From contig JAKAGJ010000004.1 of NCBI GenBank assembly GCA_021815655.1, forward strand, positions 1-13,991: DNA of 13,991 nt. Reading direction: 5' to 3'. Under the pieces are notes generated by a model. That model was not told where the DNA came from. It did not search any database and saw only the letters and a list, made by a program, of their open reading frames with translations. Position numbers and translations under genes: made by a program. This DNA is from Deltaproteobacteria bacterium. GTDB lineage: Bacteria; Desulfobacterota; Desulfarculia; Desulfarculales; Desulfarculaceae. Shown here piece by piece: positions 6,508 through 13,991 of this stretch (positions within the stretch are counted from its first letter, which is position 1; the number at the start of each line of letters is the position of its first letter).

Positions 6508-6795
6508 GTGCGCGTCACTTCGCCATGGAACAAAAAAAACAAGCCCCCGCCCTCCTTTGAGCCTTTTCCGGCCCACACCGCCAAGGCCGCAGAATCCCTG
6601 GAGAAGGTGATTGACGACCTGGCCTACTTGCGGCCCGACTTCGTCTTCGTGACTTTCGAGGCCAGCGGATCAACCAAGGAGGGCTCCCATCAGCTTAAAA
6701 AAAAGCTCGCGCAGGAAAAGGGCCTGGAGGTGTGGCGGCCTACTTCGCCGGTTACGGCCTGGGGCCGGATTACATCCCCGGCGTCCTTCTGGAGG
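6508..6795 (+). pseudogene. metF: Truncated, frameshifted methylenetetrahydrofolate reductase (MetF) remnant
   Basis: A GTG at 6508 with GGGAGG 7 bases upstream opens a frame whose residues match the start of MetF/MTHFR: SFEPFPAHTAKAAESLEKV, then LRPDFVFVTFEASGSTKEG and HQLKKKLAQEKGLEV. These correspond to the SFEFFPP, KPDFVSVTYGAGGST and HELVKRI blocks of the first barrel strands, with the active-site Glu of FEFFPP kept. At 6732/6733 the frame breaks. One extra base there would restore GLEVMAAYFAGYGLGPDYI, which fits the next MetF strand (AHLTCVGHT position), so a single-base deletion is the simplest explanation. MetF similarity stops near 6795, after about 95 of the usual 280-300 residues; the rest of the enzyme is absent and the sequence passes into a receiver-domain tail. 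MetF normally reduces methylene-THF to methyl-THF; this remnant cannot. A sequencing error could explain the frameshift but not the truncation. Confidence 0.7.
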
Positions 6796-7040
6796 TTTTT
6801 GCCGGCCACGGACGGGAGATGGATTTGATGATCCTGGGTCTGAACATGTCAGGCAGGGGCGGGCAGAGCTGTCTCCAGGAGATGCTGGCCATGGAGCCCT
6901 TGGCCAAGGTTTTGGCGGCCAGCGGTTACCCAGCCGATGTGACGGCGGCCAAAATAGCCCGGCAAGGGGCCGCGGGTTTTCCGCGCAAGCCCTACTTCTT
7001 CAAGGAAACACAAAACAAGATTCGGGAGGTTCTGGCTTGA
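6796..7040 (+). pseudogene. C-terminal remnant of a response-regulator receiver domain
   Basis: In the frame restored after the MetF break, residues from about FAGHGREMDLMILGLNM to the TGA at 7038 match the second half of the receiver (REC) domains that end hybrid kinases. MDLMILGLNMSGRGGQ corresponds to IDLVILDLNMPGMGG, LAKVLAASGYPADV to the fourth strand and following loop, and AAGFPRKPYFFKETQNKIREVLA to the conserved Lys and last helix. The phosphoacceptor Asp is Gly (GGT for GAT), the following Pro is Ser, and a conserved Met is Arg, so the remnant could not be phosphorylated. The first half of the domain and all upstream kinase parts are missing. It resembles the receiver at the end of the giant kinase gene 100 bp downstream (LVVLDLGMPGMGG, IIIASGYSANGQV, AKPFRLADLL), consistent with the debris of a former tandem paralogue. 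No independent start signal is visible. Confidence 0.7.
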
Positions 7041-7140
7041 GGCCCGGCCATGGCCTTGCTCCCCGCCCCATCGAGCCCAAGGGGCGCGGCCTTCGCGGGG
7101 GGTTCAATCCCATAAGTCCAGCAAGTCAAACGGCATCCCC

Positions 7141-10100
7141 ATGGCTCAGGACAAACCCCACATGATCGGCCAGTCTCTGGAGACATTATGCGGCGCCCCC
7201 ATGGAGGTGGGGCGTTTTCTGCGGCTGGCCATCGCCATCGCCACCGCCCTGGCCCAGGCGCACCAGCAAAAGGTCATCCATCTGGACGTCAGCCCGGCCA
7301 GGATACTCGTCGACGAGAAAACCGGCCAGGCCGTGCTGGGCGGTCTGGCGGAGCGCCCCTCGCGCTGGGGGGAGACCGCCGCCCGCCAGCCGCCGGGACG
7401 GACCGAGGCCATCTATGGCTATCTCTCGCCCGAGCAGACCGGGCGCATGAGCCAGCCGGTGGACCATCGCAGCGATCTATACGCCCTGGGCATGACCTTC
7501 TACAAAATGCTGACCGGGGTCTTGCCCTTCCAGGCGCGGGATGCCATGGAGTGGTTCCACTGCCACATCGCCCGTCAGCCGCGGCCGGTCGGCGATCTCT
7601 TGCCCGCCATCCCGCCCATGGTCTCGGCCATGGTGATGAAGCTCATCCGCAAGTCGCCGGAGGCGCGCTACCAGACGGCCCATGGTCTGCGGTTTGATCT
7701 GGAAAAATGCCTGGCCCAATGGCGGGCCGGCGCGGAGATTCAGACCTTCAGCCTGGGGCAGGGCGATATTTCCGAACGCCTGCTGATCCCTCAAAAGCTC
7801 TTTGGCCGCCAAGGGGACGAAAAGACCCTGCATGACGCCTTCACCCGGGTGGCCCAAGGCGGGACGCCGGAGATAGTGATGATCGCCGGCTACGCCGGCA
7901 TAGGCAAGACCGCGCTGGTCAGGCAGCTGTACCGGCAGGTCATCGCCCGGCATGGCCTGTTCATCTCCGGCAAGTTCGACCAGTACAAACGCGACATCCC
8001 CTACGCCACCATGGCCGAGGCCTTCCAGGAACTGGTCCAGCAGATACTGTCGGAGAGCGAGGAGCGCATAGCCGTCTGGAAACAGCGCATTCAAGAGGCC
8101 GTGGGCATCAACGGCCAGCTCATAGCCGATATCATCGGCCAGGTCGAACTGATTATCGGCCGACAGCCGCCGGTGCCCGCCCTGGCGCCCAACGAGGCCG
8201 AAAACCGCTTCAACATGGTCTTCAGCCAATTCATCAGGGTCTTCGCCAGCGCCGAGCAGCCTCTGGTGGTGTTCCTGGACGACTTGCAATGGGTGGACCC
8301 GGCCAGCCTAAGGCTTCTGGCGCGCATCGCCAGCGAGCAGGACATCAAGCACCTGCTGCTGATCGGGGCCTACCGCGACAACGAAGTGGACCCCCTGCAC
8401 CCCTTGAGCCTTATGCTCGACGCCCTGGCCAAGGGCCTGACGACCCTAAGCACCATCACTCTCGCCCCGCTGTCACCCGGGGACCTGGGACGGATGCTCT
8501 CCGAAACCCTGCGGGCCGAGGAGGCCAAGCTGGCGCCCCTGACCAGCCTTATCCACGAGAAGACCGGCGGCAATCCCTTCTTCGCGATCCAGCTCTTGAT
8601 GATGCTGCATGACGAGAAGCTGGTGGCCTTCGACTGGAACCTCTCGCGCTGGACGTGGGACATCGCCGGCATCCAGGCCAAGAGCCACGCCAGCAACGTG
8701 GTGGACCTCATGGTGCGCAAGCTGGAGCGCCTCTCCCCGCCGGCGCGCCGGGTCCTGACCCTGGCCTCCTGCGTGGGCAACAAGTTCGACCTGCCCACCC
8801 TGGCGACCCTGGCCGAACTGACCCCCGGGGAAAGCCGCCGGAGCCTTGACGAGGCCTTGGGCCAGGGGCTCTTGCTGCCGCTTGCCGGCCAGAACTACTC
8901 CTTCCTGCATGACCGCGTGCAACAGGCGGCCTATTCGCTCATCCCGCGGGAGGATCGCGCCAGGCTGCACCTCAGGGTGGGCCGGCTGTTGTTGGAGCGC
9001 TATGACGCCGAGCCCCGCGAGGAGATGCTTTTCGACCTGGTGAACCAGATCAACGCCGGCGCCCAGCATATAAGCGACCCGGCCGAAAAGCTCCGCCTGG
9101 TGGAACTTAATCTCTTGGCGGGCAAGAAGGCCAAGTCCTCCATAGCCTACAGCGCCGCCCTGGCCTACCTTTCCCTGGGGTCCAGCCTGCTTGACCCCGG
9201 CGCCTGGGACGAGCGGTACGCCCTGGCCTTTGATCTGCACCGGGAGCTGGCCCTGGCCGAATACCTCAACGGCAACTTCCAGAACTCCAAGGACCTGATT
9301 CACCTGCTCCTGGGCAAGGCCCGCGATGACATGGCCCGGGCCAAGCTCTACAACATCCTCATCGTGCAACATACCCTGGTGGCCGACTACCAGGAGGCCA
9401 TCACCGCGGGCCGGCAGGCCCTCCGCCTGCTGGGGGTGGACCTGCCCGCCGAGGACTTGCAGGGCCAGTTGGATGCCCGGCTGCTGAAGATCAACGCCAT
9501 CCTGGCCCACCGCCAGATATCCTCCCTGGTCGATGACCCCGAGATGACCGACCCCCGGACCCGGGTGGTGATGGAGACCCTGGCGGCCCTTTTGGTGCCG
9601 GCGCGCTACACCGACTACCTGCTTTTCGTGCTGCTGTCGGCCACGACGGTCAACTTGTCCCTGGAATTCGGCCCCATCGCCAAGTCGCCCGTGGGCTACA
9701 GCGCCTTTGGCATGTATCTCAGCTTCAAATTGAACAAATTCAAGGACGGCTATGAATTCGGCCAGCTGGCCATCAGGCTGAGCGAGCGTTTCAACGACCT
9801 GTCGCAAAAATGCCAGGCCTGTTTCGTGCAGGGCAACTACCTCTCCCCCTGGGTCAGGCATCTCAAGTGGGCCGACCAGTTCAATGAGGCCGGTTATGCC
9901 GCCGGCGTCGCCGTGGGAGAGCTGCAATGGACCGGCTACACCCTGGCCTACCGGCCATTCACGCTCTTTTACCGCGGGGAACCCTTGGCGCAGGTGGGAA
10001 AGGACCTGCCGGATTTATTGCGCTTCACCCAGAAGACCAAAAACCAGTGGGCCATTGATACTCTCCTGGGCCTGCGCCTGGCCCTGGCCAATCTGTGCGG

Positions 10101-13100
10101 CCCGGCCCCCGGGGAGCCGCCAGACCTCGCCAGCGGCGGCCAGGATGAACCATTCCTGCGCGCCTGCCACGAGCGCCGCAGCTTTGGCGCCCTGGGTCGC
10201 CACGCCGTCCTGATGGCGCAGATCCATTACCTTTTGCGACGCCTGCCCGAGGCCTTGCGGGCCGTGGCCAGGGCACGGGAACTCTTGGGGTTCTACACCA
10301 ACTCCATCTCGGTGGCCGAGCTGAACTTCTACCACAGCCTCATCCTGGCCGCGCTCTGGGACACGGCCTCGGAGCAGGACCGCCGGGACTATCGGCAAAC
10401 CATCATCGCCAACCAGCGGCAGGCCGAAATCTGGGCCGGCAACTGCCCCGAGAATTTCCTGCACCAATATCACTTGGTCCAGGCCGAGCTGGCCCGCCTG
10501 GAAGGCGATGATTTGCTGGCCATGGGCCTGTACGAGCAGGCCATGGCCGCGGCCCAGCAGAACGGTTTTCTCAACGACTTGGCCCTGTCGTTTGAGCTGG
10601 CCTCGCGCTACTACCGGCGGCGCGGCCACGCCCTGATCGCCGACAGCTATCTGCGGGAGTCCCTGGACCGTTACCAGCTTTGGGGGGCCACCAACAAGGC
10701 CGCCCAGCTCAGAGGAGAGCATCCCTGGCTGGCCGCCGAGCCTCCCGCCCCGGCGGAAGAATACATCGGCGACCGCTTCGGAAGCCTGGACGCCATTTCG
10801 GTGGTCAAGGCTTCCCAGGCCATCTCCGGCGAGATCGTGCTGGCCGACCTGGTCGAGACCCTGATGCGCATCGTCCTCGAGAATTCCGGCGCCCAGCGGG
10901 GCTGCCTGATCCTGAGCGGCGACGGCGGGCTGGCGGTAAAGGCCGAGGCCCTGGTGCGGGGGGAGGCGATCATGGTGCGATGGCCGGACAATGAGCCCCT
11001 GGACTCCCAGGTCCCCCTGGCCGTCATCAATTATGTCAGCCGCACCCATGAGGTGGTGGTCCTGGAGGACGCCGCCCAGCCCTCCAGGTTCCCGGCCGAC
11101 CCCTATCTGTCGCGGGAAAAGCTGGGATCGGTGCTGTGCCTGCCCCTCATGCGCCAGGCCAAGCTCATCGGCCTGCTGTACCTGGAAAACAACCTGGTGG
11201 CCGGCGCCTTCTCGGCCCAGCGCATGGCGGTGCTTGAGCTGCTGGCCGCCCAGGCCGCCATATCCCTGGAGAACGCCGCCCTGTACCTGGCCCGCAGCCA
11301 GGCGGAGGAGGCCCTGCGCCAGTCGGAAAAGCGCTACCGCGCCATCTTCGACAACAGCGGCACGGCCATGATCTTCATCGAAGACGACATGACCATTGCC
11401 ATGTGCAACCAGGAGTTCGAAAAGCTTTCCAAATATTCCCGGGCCGAGGTGGAGGGCCGCCTGAAGTGGACGATCTTCGTGGCCGACCCAGGCGAGTTGG
11501 AGCGCATGAAGGGATATCATCGGCGGCGCGGCGAAGTCCCCCAGGCCGCTCCGCAGTCTTACGAATTCCTGTTCAAGGATAGGGAGGGCGATCTCAAGAA
11601 CCTGGTCATCAGCGTGGCCGTGATGCCCGGCAAGAAGCAGCGTCTGGCCTCCTTGCTGGACATAACCGAGCGCAAGCGGGCCGAGGTGGCCTTGCGCGCC
11701 AGCGAGGAGCGCTACCGCACCCTTTTCGAGCGCCTGGAGGACGACGTGCTGGTCATGGAGGCCGAAGGCCCCGAGGCCGGGCGCATCGTGGACGTCAACG
11801 AGGCCACGGTCAAGACCCACGGATATACCCGCGAGGAGCTGTTGACCATGAAGGTGAGCGACCTGGACGCCCCGGAAGCGGCCAGCCAGGTGCCTGACCG
11901 CATCCAGCGCATGCTGGCGGGCGAGTGGCTGCGCTTCGAGGCGAGCCATGTGCGCAAGGACGGCTCCCTGATCCCCCTGGATGTCAGCGCCGGCTGTTGG
12001 GAATACGGCGGCCGCCGCCGCATCATCGCCTTTGACCGCGATATCAGTGAGCGCAAGCGGGCGGAGAGGGAACGGGGCAAACTGGAGGCCCAGCTCAGGC
12101 AATCCCAAAAGATGGAGGCCGTGGGCACCCTGGCCGGCGGCATAGCCCACGACTTCAACAATCTGCTCAACGTGATCCTGGGTTTCGCCGAGCTGGCCCA
12201 GGACCATGCCCTGCGGGGCAAGAGCCCGGACCAGGACATTTCGCAGATAGTCAACGCCGCCAGGCGGGCCAGCCAGCTGGTGCAGCAGATATTGACCTTC
12301 AGCCGCCGGGCCCAGACCAACATGAACCCCTTGAACCTAAACTCGGCCGTGAGCCGGCTGGTGAAGATACTGGAACGCACCATCCCCAAGATGATCCGCA
12401 TCGAGACCAAGCTGGCGCCAGACCTGAAGCCGGTCAATGGCGACGCCAACCAGATGGAGCTGGTGTTGCTTAACCTGGCCAACAACGCCGTGGACGCCAT
12501 GGGCGATCACGGCCGGCTCGTCATCGAGACCCAAAACATGGAACTGGACGCCGCCTACTGCCGCCAGAACCCGGGAGCCCAGGCCGGTCCTTACGTCCTG
12601 CTCATGGTCAGCGACAACGGCCAGGGCATGGATCAGGAAACCCGGCAGCACATCTTCGAGCCCTTTTTTACCACCAAGGGCCTTGGCCAGGGCACCGGCC
12701 TGGGCATGTCGACCGTCTACGGGGTGGTAAAGGACCACGGCGGCCTGGTCACCTGCTACAGCGAGTTGGGCCTGGGCACCACCATGAAAATCTACCTGCC
12801 TGCGCTCCAGGGGCAATCCCCGGCGCCCGGCTCCGAGGAGCCGCTGGCGGCCGAGCAGCTGCGGGGCAGCGAAACCATCCTGGTGGTGGATGACGAACCG
12901 GCGTTGCGGGAGATGGCCTGCCTGGCCCTGGAGGAGATGGGCTACCACGCGCTCACGGCCGGCAGCGGCGAGGAGGCCCTGGATCTCTACCGCCAAAAGG
13001 GCGCGGAGATCGGCCTGGTGGTCCTGGATTTGGGCATGCCCGGCATGGGTGGCCATCAGGCCCTGCGGGAAATTATGGCCCTGGACCCCCACGCCAGGAT

Positions 13101-13233
13101 CATCATAGCCAGCGGCTACTCGGCCAACGGGCAGGTGAAGGCCTCCCTGGAATCGGGCGCCGCGGCCTATGTGGCCAAGCCCTTCCGTCTGGCGGATCTG
13201 TTGCGGACGGTACGCCGGGTGCTGGACCAGTGA
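7141..13233 (+). CDS. Giant hybrid sensor: truncated pseudokinase - AAA ATPase - helical repeats - GAF - PAS - PAS - histidine kinase - receiver
   Basis: This is a 2030-residue cytoplasmic protein of the trifunctional Ser/Thr kinase/ATP-binding/sensor histidine kinase family; no membrane segment is seen. Residues 9-195 are the C-lobe of a protein kinase. Asp49 of the HxD motif remains (HLDVSPARI), as do YLSPEQTGRM and DHRSDLYALG, but the N-lobe is absent, the metal-binding Asn is Arg and DFG has become GGL, so it is probably a pseudokinase. The AAA_16/NACHT-like ATPase follows (about 218-500): Walker A GYAGIGKT (250-257), Walker B VVFLDDLQWVD (Asp380/381). Helical, TPR-like repeats fill about 640-1190. 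GAF is about 1217-1383, the two PAS domains about 1395-1505 and 1520-1640, HisKA has His1670 (GGIAHDFNNLL), HATPase has the N box near 1778-1782, DNGQGM at 1825-1830 and GLGQGTGLGMS. The receiver (1911-2029) has Asp1963 and Lys2013. The relay looks intact. ATG 7141 lacks a clear ribosome binding site; ATG 7162 with AGGA upstream is an alternative. The open frame continues upstream, but without kinase similarity. The input signal is unknown. Confidence 0.93.
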   Translation: MAQDKPHMIGQSLETLCGAPMEVGRFLRLAIAIATALAQAHQQKVIHLDVSPARILVDEKTGQAVLGGLAERPSRWGETAARQPPGRTEAIYGYLSPEQTGRMSQPVDHRSDLYALGMTFYKMLTGVLPFQARDAMEWFHCHIARQPRPVGDLLPAIPPMVSAMVMKLIRKSPEARYQTAHGLRFDLEKCLAQWRAGAEIQTFSLGQGDISERLLIPQKLFGRQGDEKTLHDAFTRVAQGGTPEIVMIAGYAGIGKTALVRQLYRQVIARHGLFISGKFDQYKRDIPYATMAEAFQELVQQILSESEERIAVWKQRIQEAVGINGQLIADIIGQVELIIGRQPPVPALAPNEAENRFNMVFSQFIRVFASAEQPLVVFLDDLQWVDPASLRLLARIASEQDIKHLLLIGAYRDNEVDPLHPLSLMLDALAKGLTTLSTITLAPLSPGDLGRMLSETLRAEEAKLAPLTSLIHEKTGGNPFFAIQLLMMLHDEKLVAFDWNLSRWTWDIAGIQAKSHASNVVDLMVRKLERLSPPARRVLTLASCVGNKFDLPTLATLAELTPGESRRSLDEALGQGLLLPLAGQNYSFLHDRVQQAAYSLIPREDRARLHLRVGRLLLERYDAEPREEMLFDLVNQINAGAQHISDPAEKLRLVELNLLAGKKAKSSIAYSAALAYLSLGSSLLDPGAWDERYALAFDLHRELALAEYLNGNFQNSKDLIHLLLGKARDDMARAKLYNILIVQHTLVADYQEAITAGRQALRLLGVDLPAEDLQGQLDARLLKINAILAHRQISSLVDDPEMTDPRTRVVMETLAALLVPARYTDYLLFVLLSATTVNLSLEFGPIAKSPVGYSAFGMYLSFKLNKFKDGYEFGQLAIRLSERFNDLSQKCQACFVQGNYLSPWVRHLKWADQFNEAGYAAGVAVGELQWTGYTLAYRPFTLFYRGEPLAQVGKDLPDLLRFTQKTKNQWAIDTLLGLRLALANLCGPAPGEPPDLASGGQDEPFLRACHERRSFGALGRHAVLMAQIHYLLRRLPEALRAVARARELLGFYTNSISVAELNFYHSLILAALWDTASEQDRRDYRQTIIANQRQAEIWAGNCPENFLHQYHLVQAELARLEGDDLLAMGLYEQAMAAAQQNGFLNDLALSFELASRYYRRRGHALIADSYLRESLDRYQLWGATNKAAQLRGEHPWLAAEPPAPAEEYIGDRFGSLDAISVVKASQAISGEIVLADLVETLMRIVLENSGAQRGCLILSGDGGLAVKAEALVRGEAIMVRWPDNEPLDSQVPLAVINYVSRTHEVVVLEDAAQPSRFPADPYLSREKLGSVLCLPLMRQAKLIGLLYLENNLVAGAFSAQRMAVLELLAAQAAISLENAALYLARSQAEEALRQSEKRYRAIFDNSGTAMIFIEDDMTIAMCNQEFEKLSKYSRAEVEGRLKWTIFVADPGELERMKGYHRRRGEVPQAAPQSYEFLFKDREGDLKNLVISVAVMPGKKQRLASLLDITERKRAEVALRASEERYRTLFERLEDDVLVMEAEGPEAGRIVDVNEATVKTHGYTREELLTMKVSDLDAPEAASQVPDRIQRMLAGEWLRFEASHVRKDGSLIPLDVSAGCWEYGGRRRIIAFDRDISERKRAERERGKLEAQLRQSQKMEAVGTLAGGIAHDFNNLLNVILGFAELAQDHALRGKSPDQDISQIVNAARRASQLVQQILTFSRRAQTNMNPLNLNSAVSRLVKILERTIPKMIRIETKLAPDLKPVNGDANQMELVLLNLANNAVDAMGDHGRLVIETQNMELDAAYCRQNPGAQAGPYVLLMVSDNGQGMDQETRQHIFEPFFTTKGLGQGTGLGMSTVYGVVKDHGGLVTCYSELGLGTTMKIYLPALQGQSPAPGSEEPLAAEQLRGSETILVVDDEPALREMACLALEEMGYHALTAGSGEEALDLYRQKGAEIGLVVLDLGMPGMGGHQALREIMALDPHARIIIASGYSANGQVKASLESGAAAYVAKPFRLADLLRTVRRVLDQ

Positions 13234-13243
13234 CCGCGGCGCC

Positions 13244-13991
13244 TCAATAGGATTTCCAGAGCCGGTAGCATTCCCCCAAGGCGCGCAGATAGTCCCCCGG
13301 CCTCACCTTGGAGCCTCCTATCTCGCACCAGCTGGACAGGGGCTGTTCATAGATGGCCTCCAGGGGCGATACCGGCGGGGACTGGGCCTGGAACAGCCGC
13401 GAGTAGCGCAGGATGATCTCCACGTCGAAGAGCCAGCGGGCCAGGAAGGGGCGGGCGAAGACCTGGGACAGGCGCTGGTCGGCCCGAAAGACCTTGGCCC
13501 CGCACTGACTGTCGTAAACCGGCAGGCGCAGCAGCAGGGAGATCAGGGAGGCGCCCACCCGCCCCAGGTAGTGTCGCCAGGGGCGCCGGTGGATGCGGCG
13601 TCCCAAGAGCTGCACCCTGGCCCCCATGACCATCGCCACCCGCGGCCGCTGGCGCAGCACCGCCAGCAGGGCGGGTATCTCCTCCAGGGGGGCGGCCAAA
13701 TCGGCGTCCCAGAAACCCACGGCCGCCGGCGCGGCCTCCAGGGCGGCCAGGACGCCCCGGCGCACCGCCTCGCCCTTGCCCTGGTTTCGCCCCAGGGCCA
13801 GGACCCGCAGGCGCTGGGGCCGCTGGCGGGCCAGCCCCTCCAAGAGGGCCAGGGTGCCGTCCTGGCTGCCGTCATCCACCAGCAGAAAGCCTACCTCGGG
13901 AGGGCCGGCCTCCAGGAAGGCCAACAGGCTCTCCACCGGCAGGCGTTGCTGCTCGTTGTAGCAGGGGATGACGATGATGACTGGCTGGTCC
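13244..13991 (-). CDS. Family 2 glycosyltransferase, ALG5 (dolichyl-phosphate glucosyltransferase)-like (5' end outside window)
   Basis: The visible 248 residues run from the right edge to a TGA at 13246-13244; the true start lies outside, because the frame is open through DQPVIIVIPCYNEQQRL at the edge, the usual first strand of GT-A glycosyltransferases. A GTG at 13936 inside would cut this strand off, so it is not the start. LLVDDGSQDGT (about 36-46) binds the nucleotide-sugar, GRNQGKGEAVRRG follows, and FWDADLAAPLEEI (about 93-105) carries the metal-binding DxD and the ALG5-type DADLATP-like motif. Later YDSQCGAKVFRAD and ARWLFDVEIILR are typical of polyprenyl-phosphate glycosyltransferases. 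No membrane segment is present in the visible part, so it probably acts at the inner face of the cytoplasmic membrane, transferring a sugar to a lipid phosphate carrier. It converges on the giant kinase gene with only 10 bp between the stops and no visible terminator. Donor and acceptor cannot be told from the sequence. Confidence 0.9.
   Translation of the reverse strand, partial: DQPVIIVIPCYNEQQRLPVESLLAFLEAGPPEVGFLLVDDGSQDGTLALLEGLARQRPQRLRVLALGRNQGKGEAVRRGVLAALEAAPAAVGFWDADLAAPLEEIPALLAVLRQRPRVAMVMGARVQLLGRRIHRRPWRHYLGRVGASLISLLLRLPVYDSQCGAKVFRADQRLSQVFARPFLARWLFDVEIILRYSRLFQAQSPPVSPLEAIYEQPLSSWCEIGGSKVRPGDYLRALGECYRLWKSY

Noticed and set aside
8473..9927. A 484-codon antisense frame over the ATPase/helical region of the kinase gene
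   Set aside because: Same shadow effect; no ribosome binding site or protein family pattern, whereas the sense strand is clearly coding.
10015..12207. A 730-codon open frame antisense to the giant kinase gene
   Set aside because: It is a shadow created by high GC at third positions; the sense frame has GAF, PAS and HisKA motifs, while the antisense product is Gly/Gln/Ala/Val-rich with no recognisable domain.
1..13991. CRISPR array, phage genes, toxin-antitoxin pair or other defence island
   Set aside because: No regularly spaced repeats, Cas, phage structural or toxin-antitoxin patterns were seen; the multidomain ATPase fits the kinase/ATPase/histidine-kinase signalling family, not a defence NTPase.

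Overview
The window is about 14 kb of very GC-rich bacterial chromosome. The mix of genes (MoaA, a GldA-type dehydrogenase, a MetF-like remnant, a giant kinase/ATPase/histidine-kinase fusion, an ALG5-like glycosyltransferase) and the strong use of G/C at third codon positions suggest a Desulfobacterota/deltaproteobacterial-type organism. That placement is an inference; no rRNA or other decisive marker is present.

Left part (1-3904), genes on the minus strand: a DUF1992 (DnaJ-C28-like) gene cut by the window edge, a spacer with a REP-like palindrome, then moaA (GTP 3',8-cyclase, molybdenum cofactor synthesis) lying 34 bp downstream of a 569-codon gene of unknown function. These two are probably one transcription unit. 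The unknown gene has a long leader with two perfect hairpins and an AT-rich island.

Middle (3865-6507): a complete tRNA-Ala(GGC) with an excellent sigma70-type promoter and an intrinsic terminator. It is followed on the minus strand by a two-gene unit: gldA (iron/zinc-dependent glycerol dehydrogenase family), then an exported stand-alone double-Cache sensor protein 45 bp downstream.

Right part (6508-13991): a plus-strand scar in which the frameshifted first third of a MetF (methylenetetrahydrofolate reductase) gene runs directly into the tail of a response-regulator receiver domain that has lost its phosphoacceptor Asp. About 100 bp further on starts an intact 2030-codon gene for a cytoplasmic multidomain signalling protein: kinase C-lobe, AAA ATPase, long helical repeat region, GAF, PAS, PAS, histidine kinase, receiver. 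Its Ser/Thr kinase domain lacks the N-lobe and the DFG motif. A converging family 2 glycosyltransferase, truncated by the window end, closes the window.

The most interesting part is 6500-7700. Gene debris and a 5'-truncated giant kinase lie side by side, which suggests that tandem hybrid kinases and a metF gene were rearranged here, leaving a receiver remnant and a headless pseudokinase fused to an otherwise complete histidine-kinase relay. I did not find a clearly new multi-gene system.
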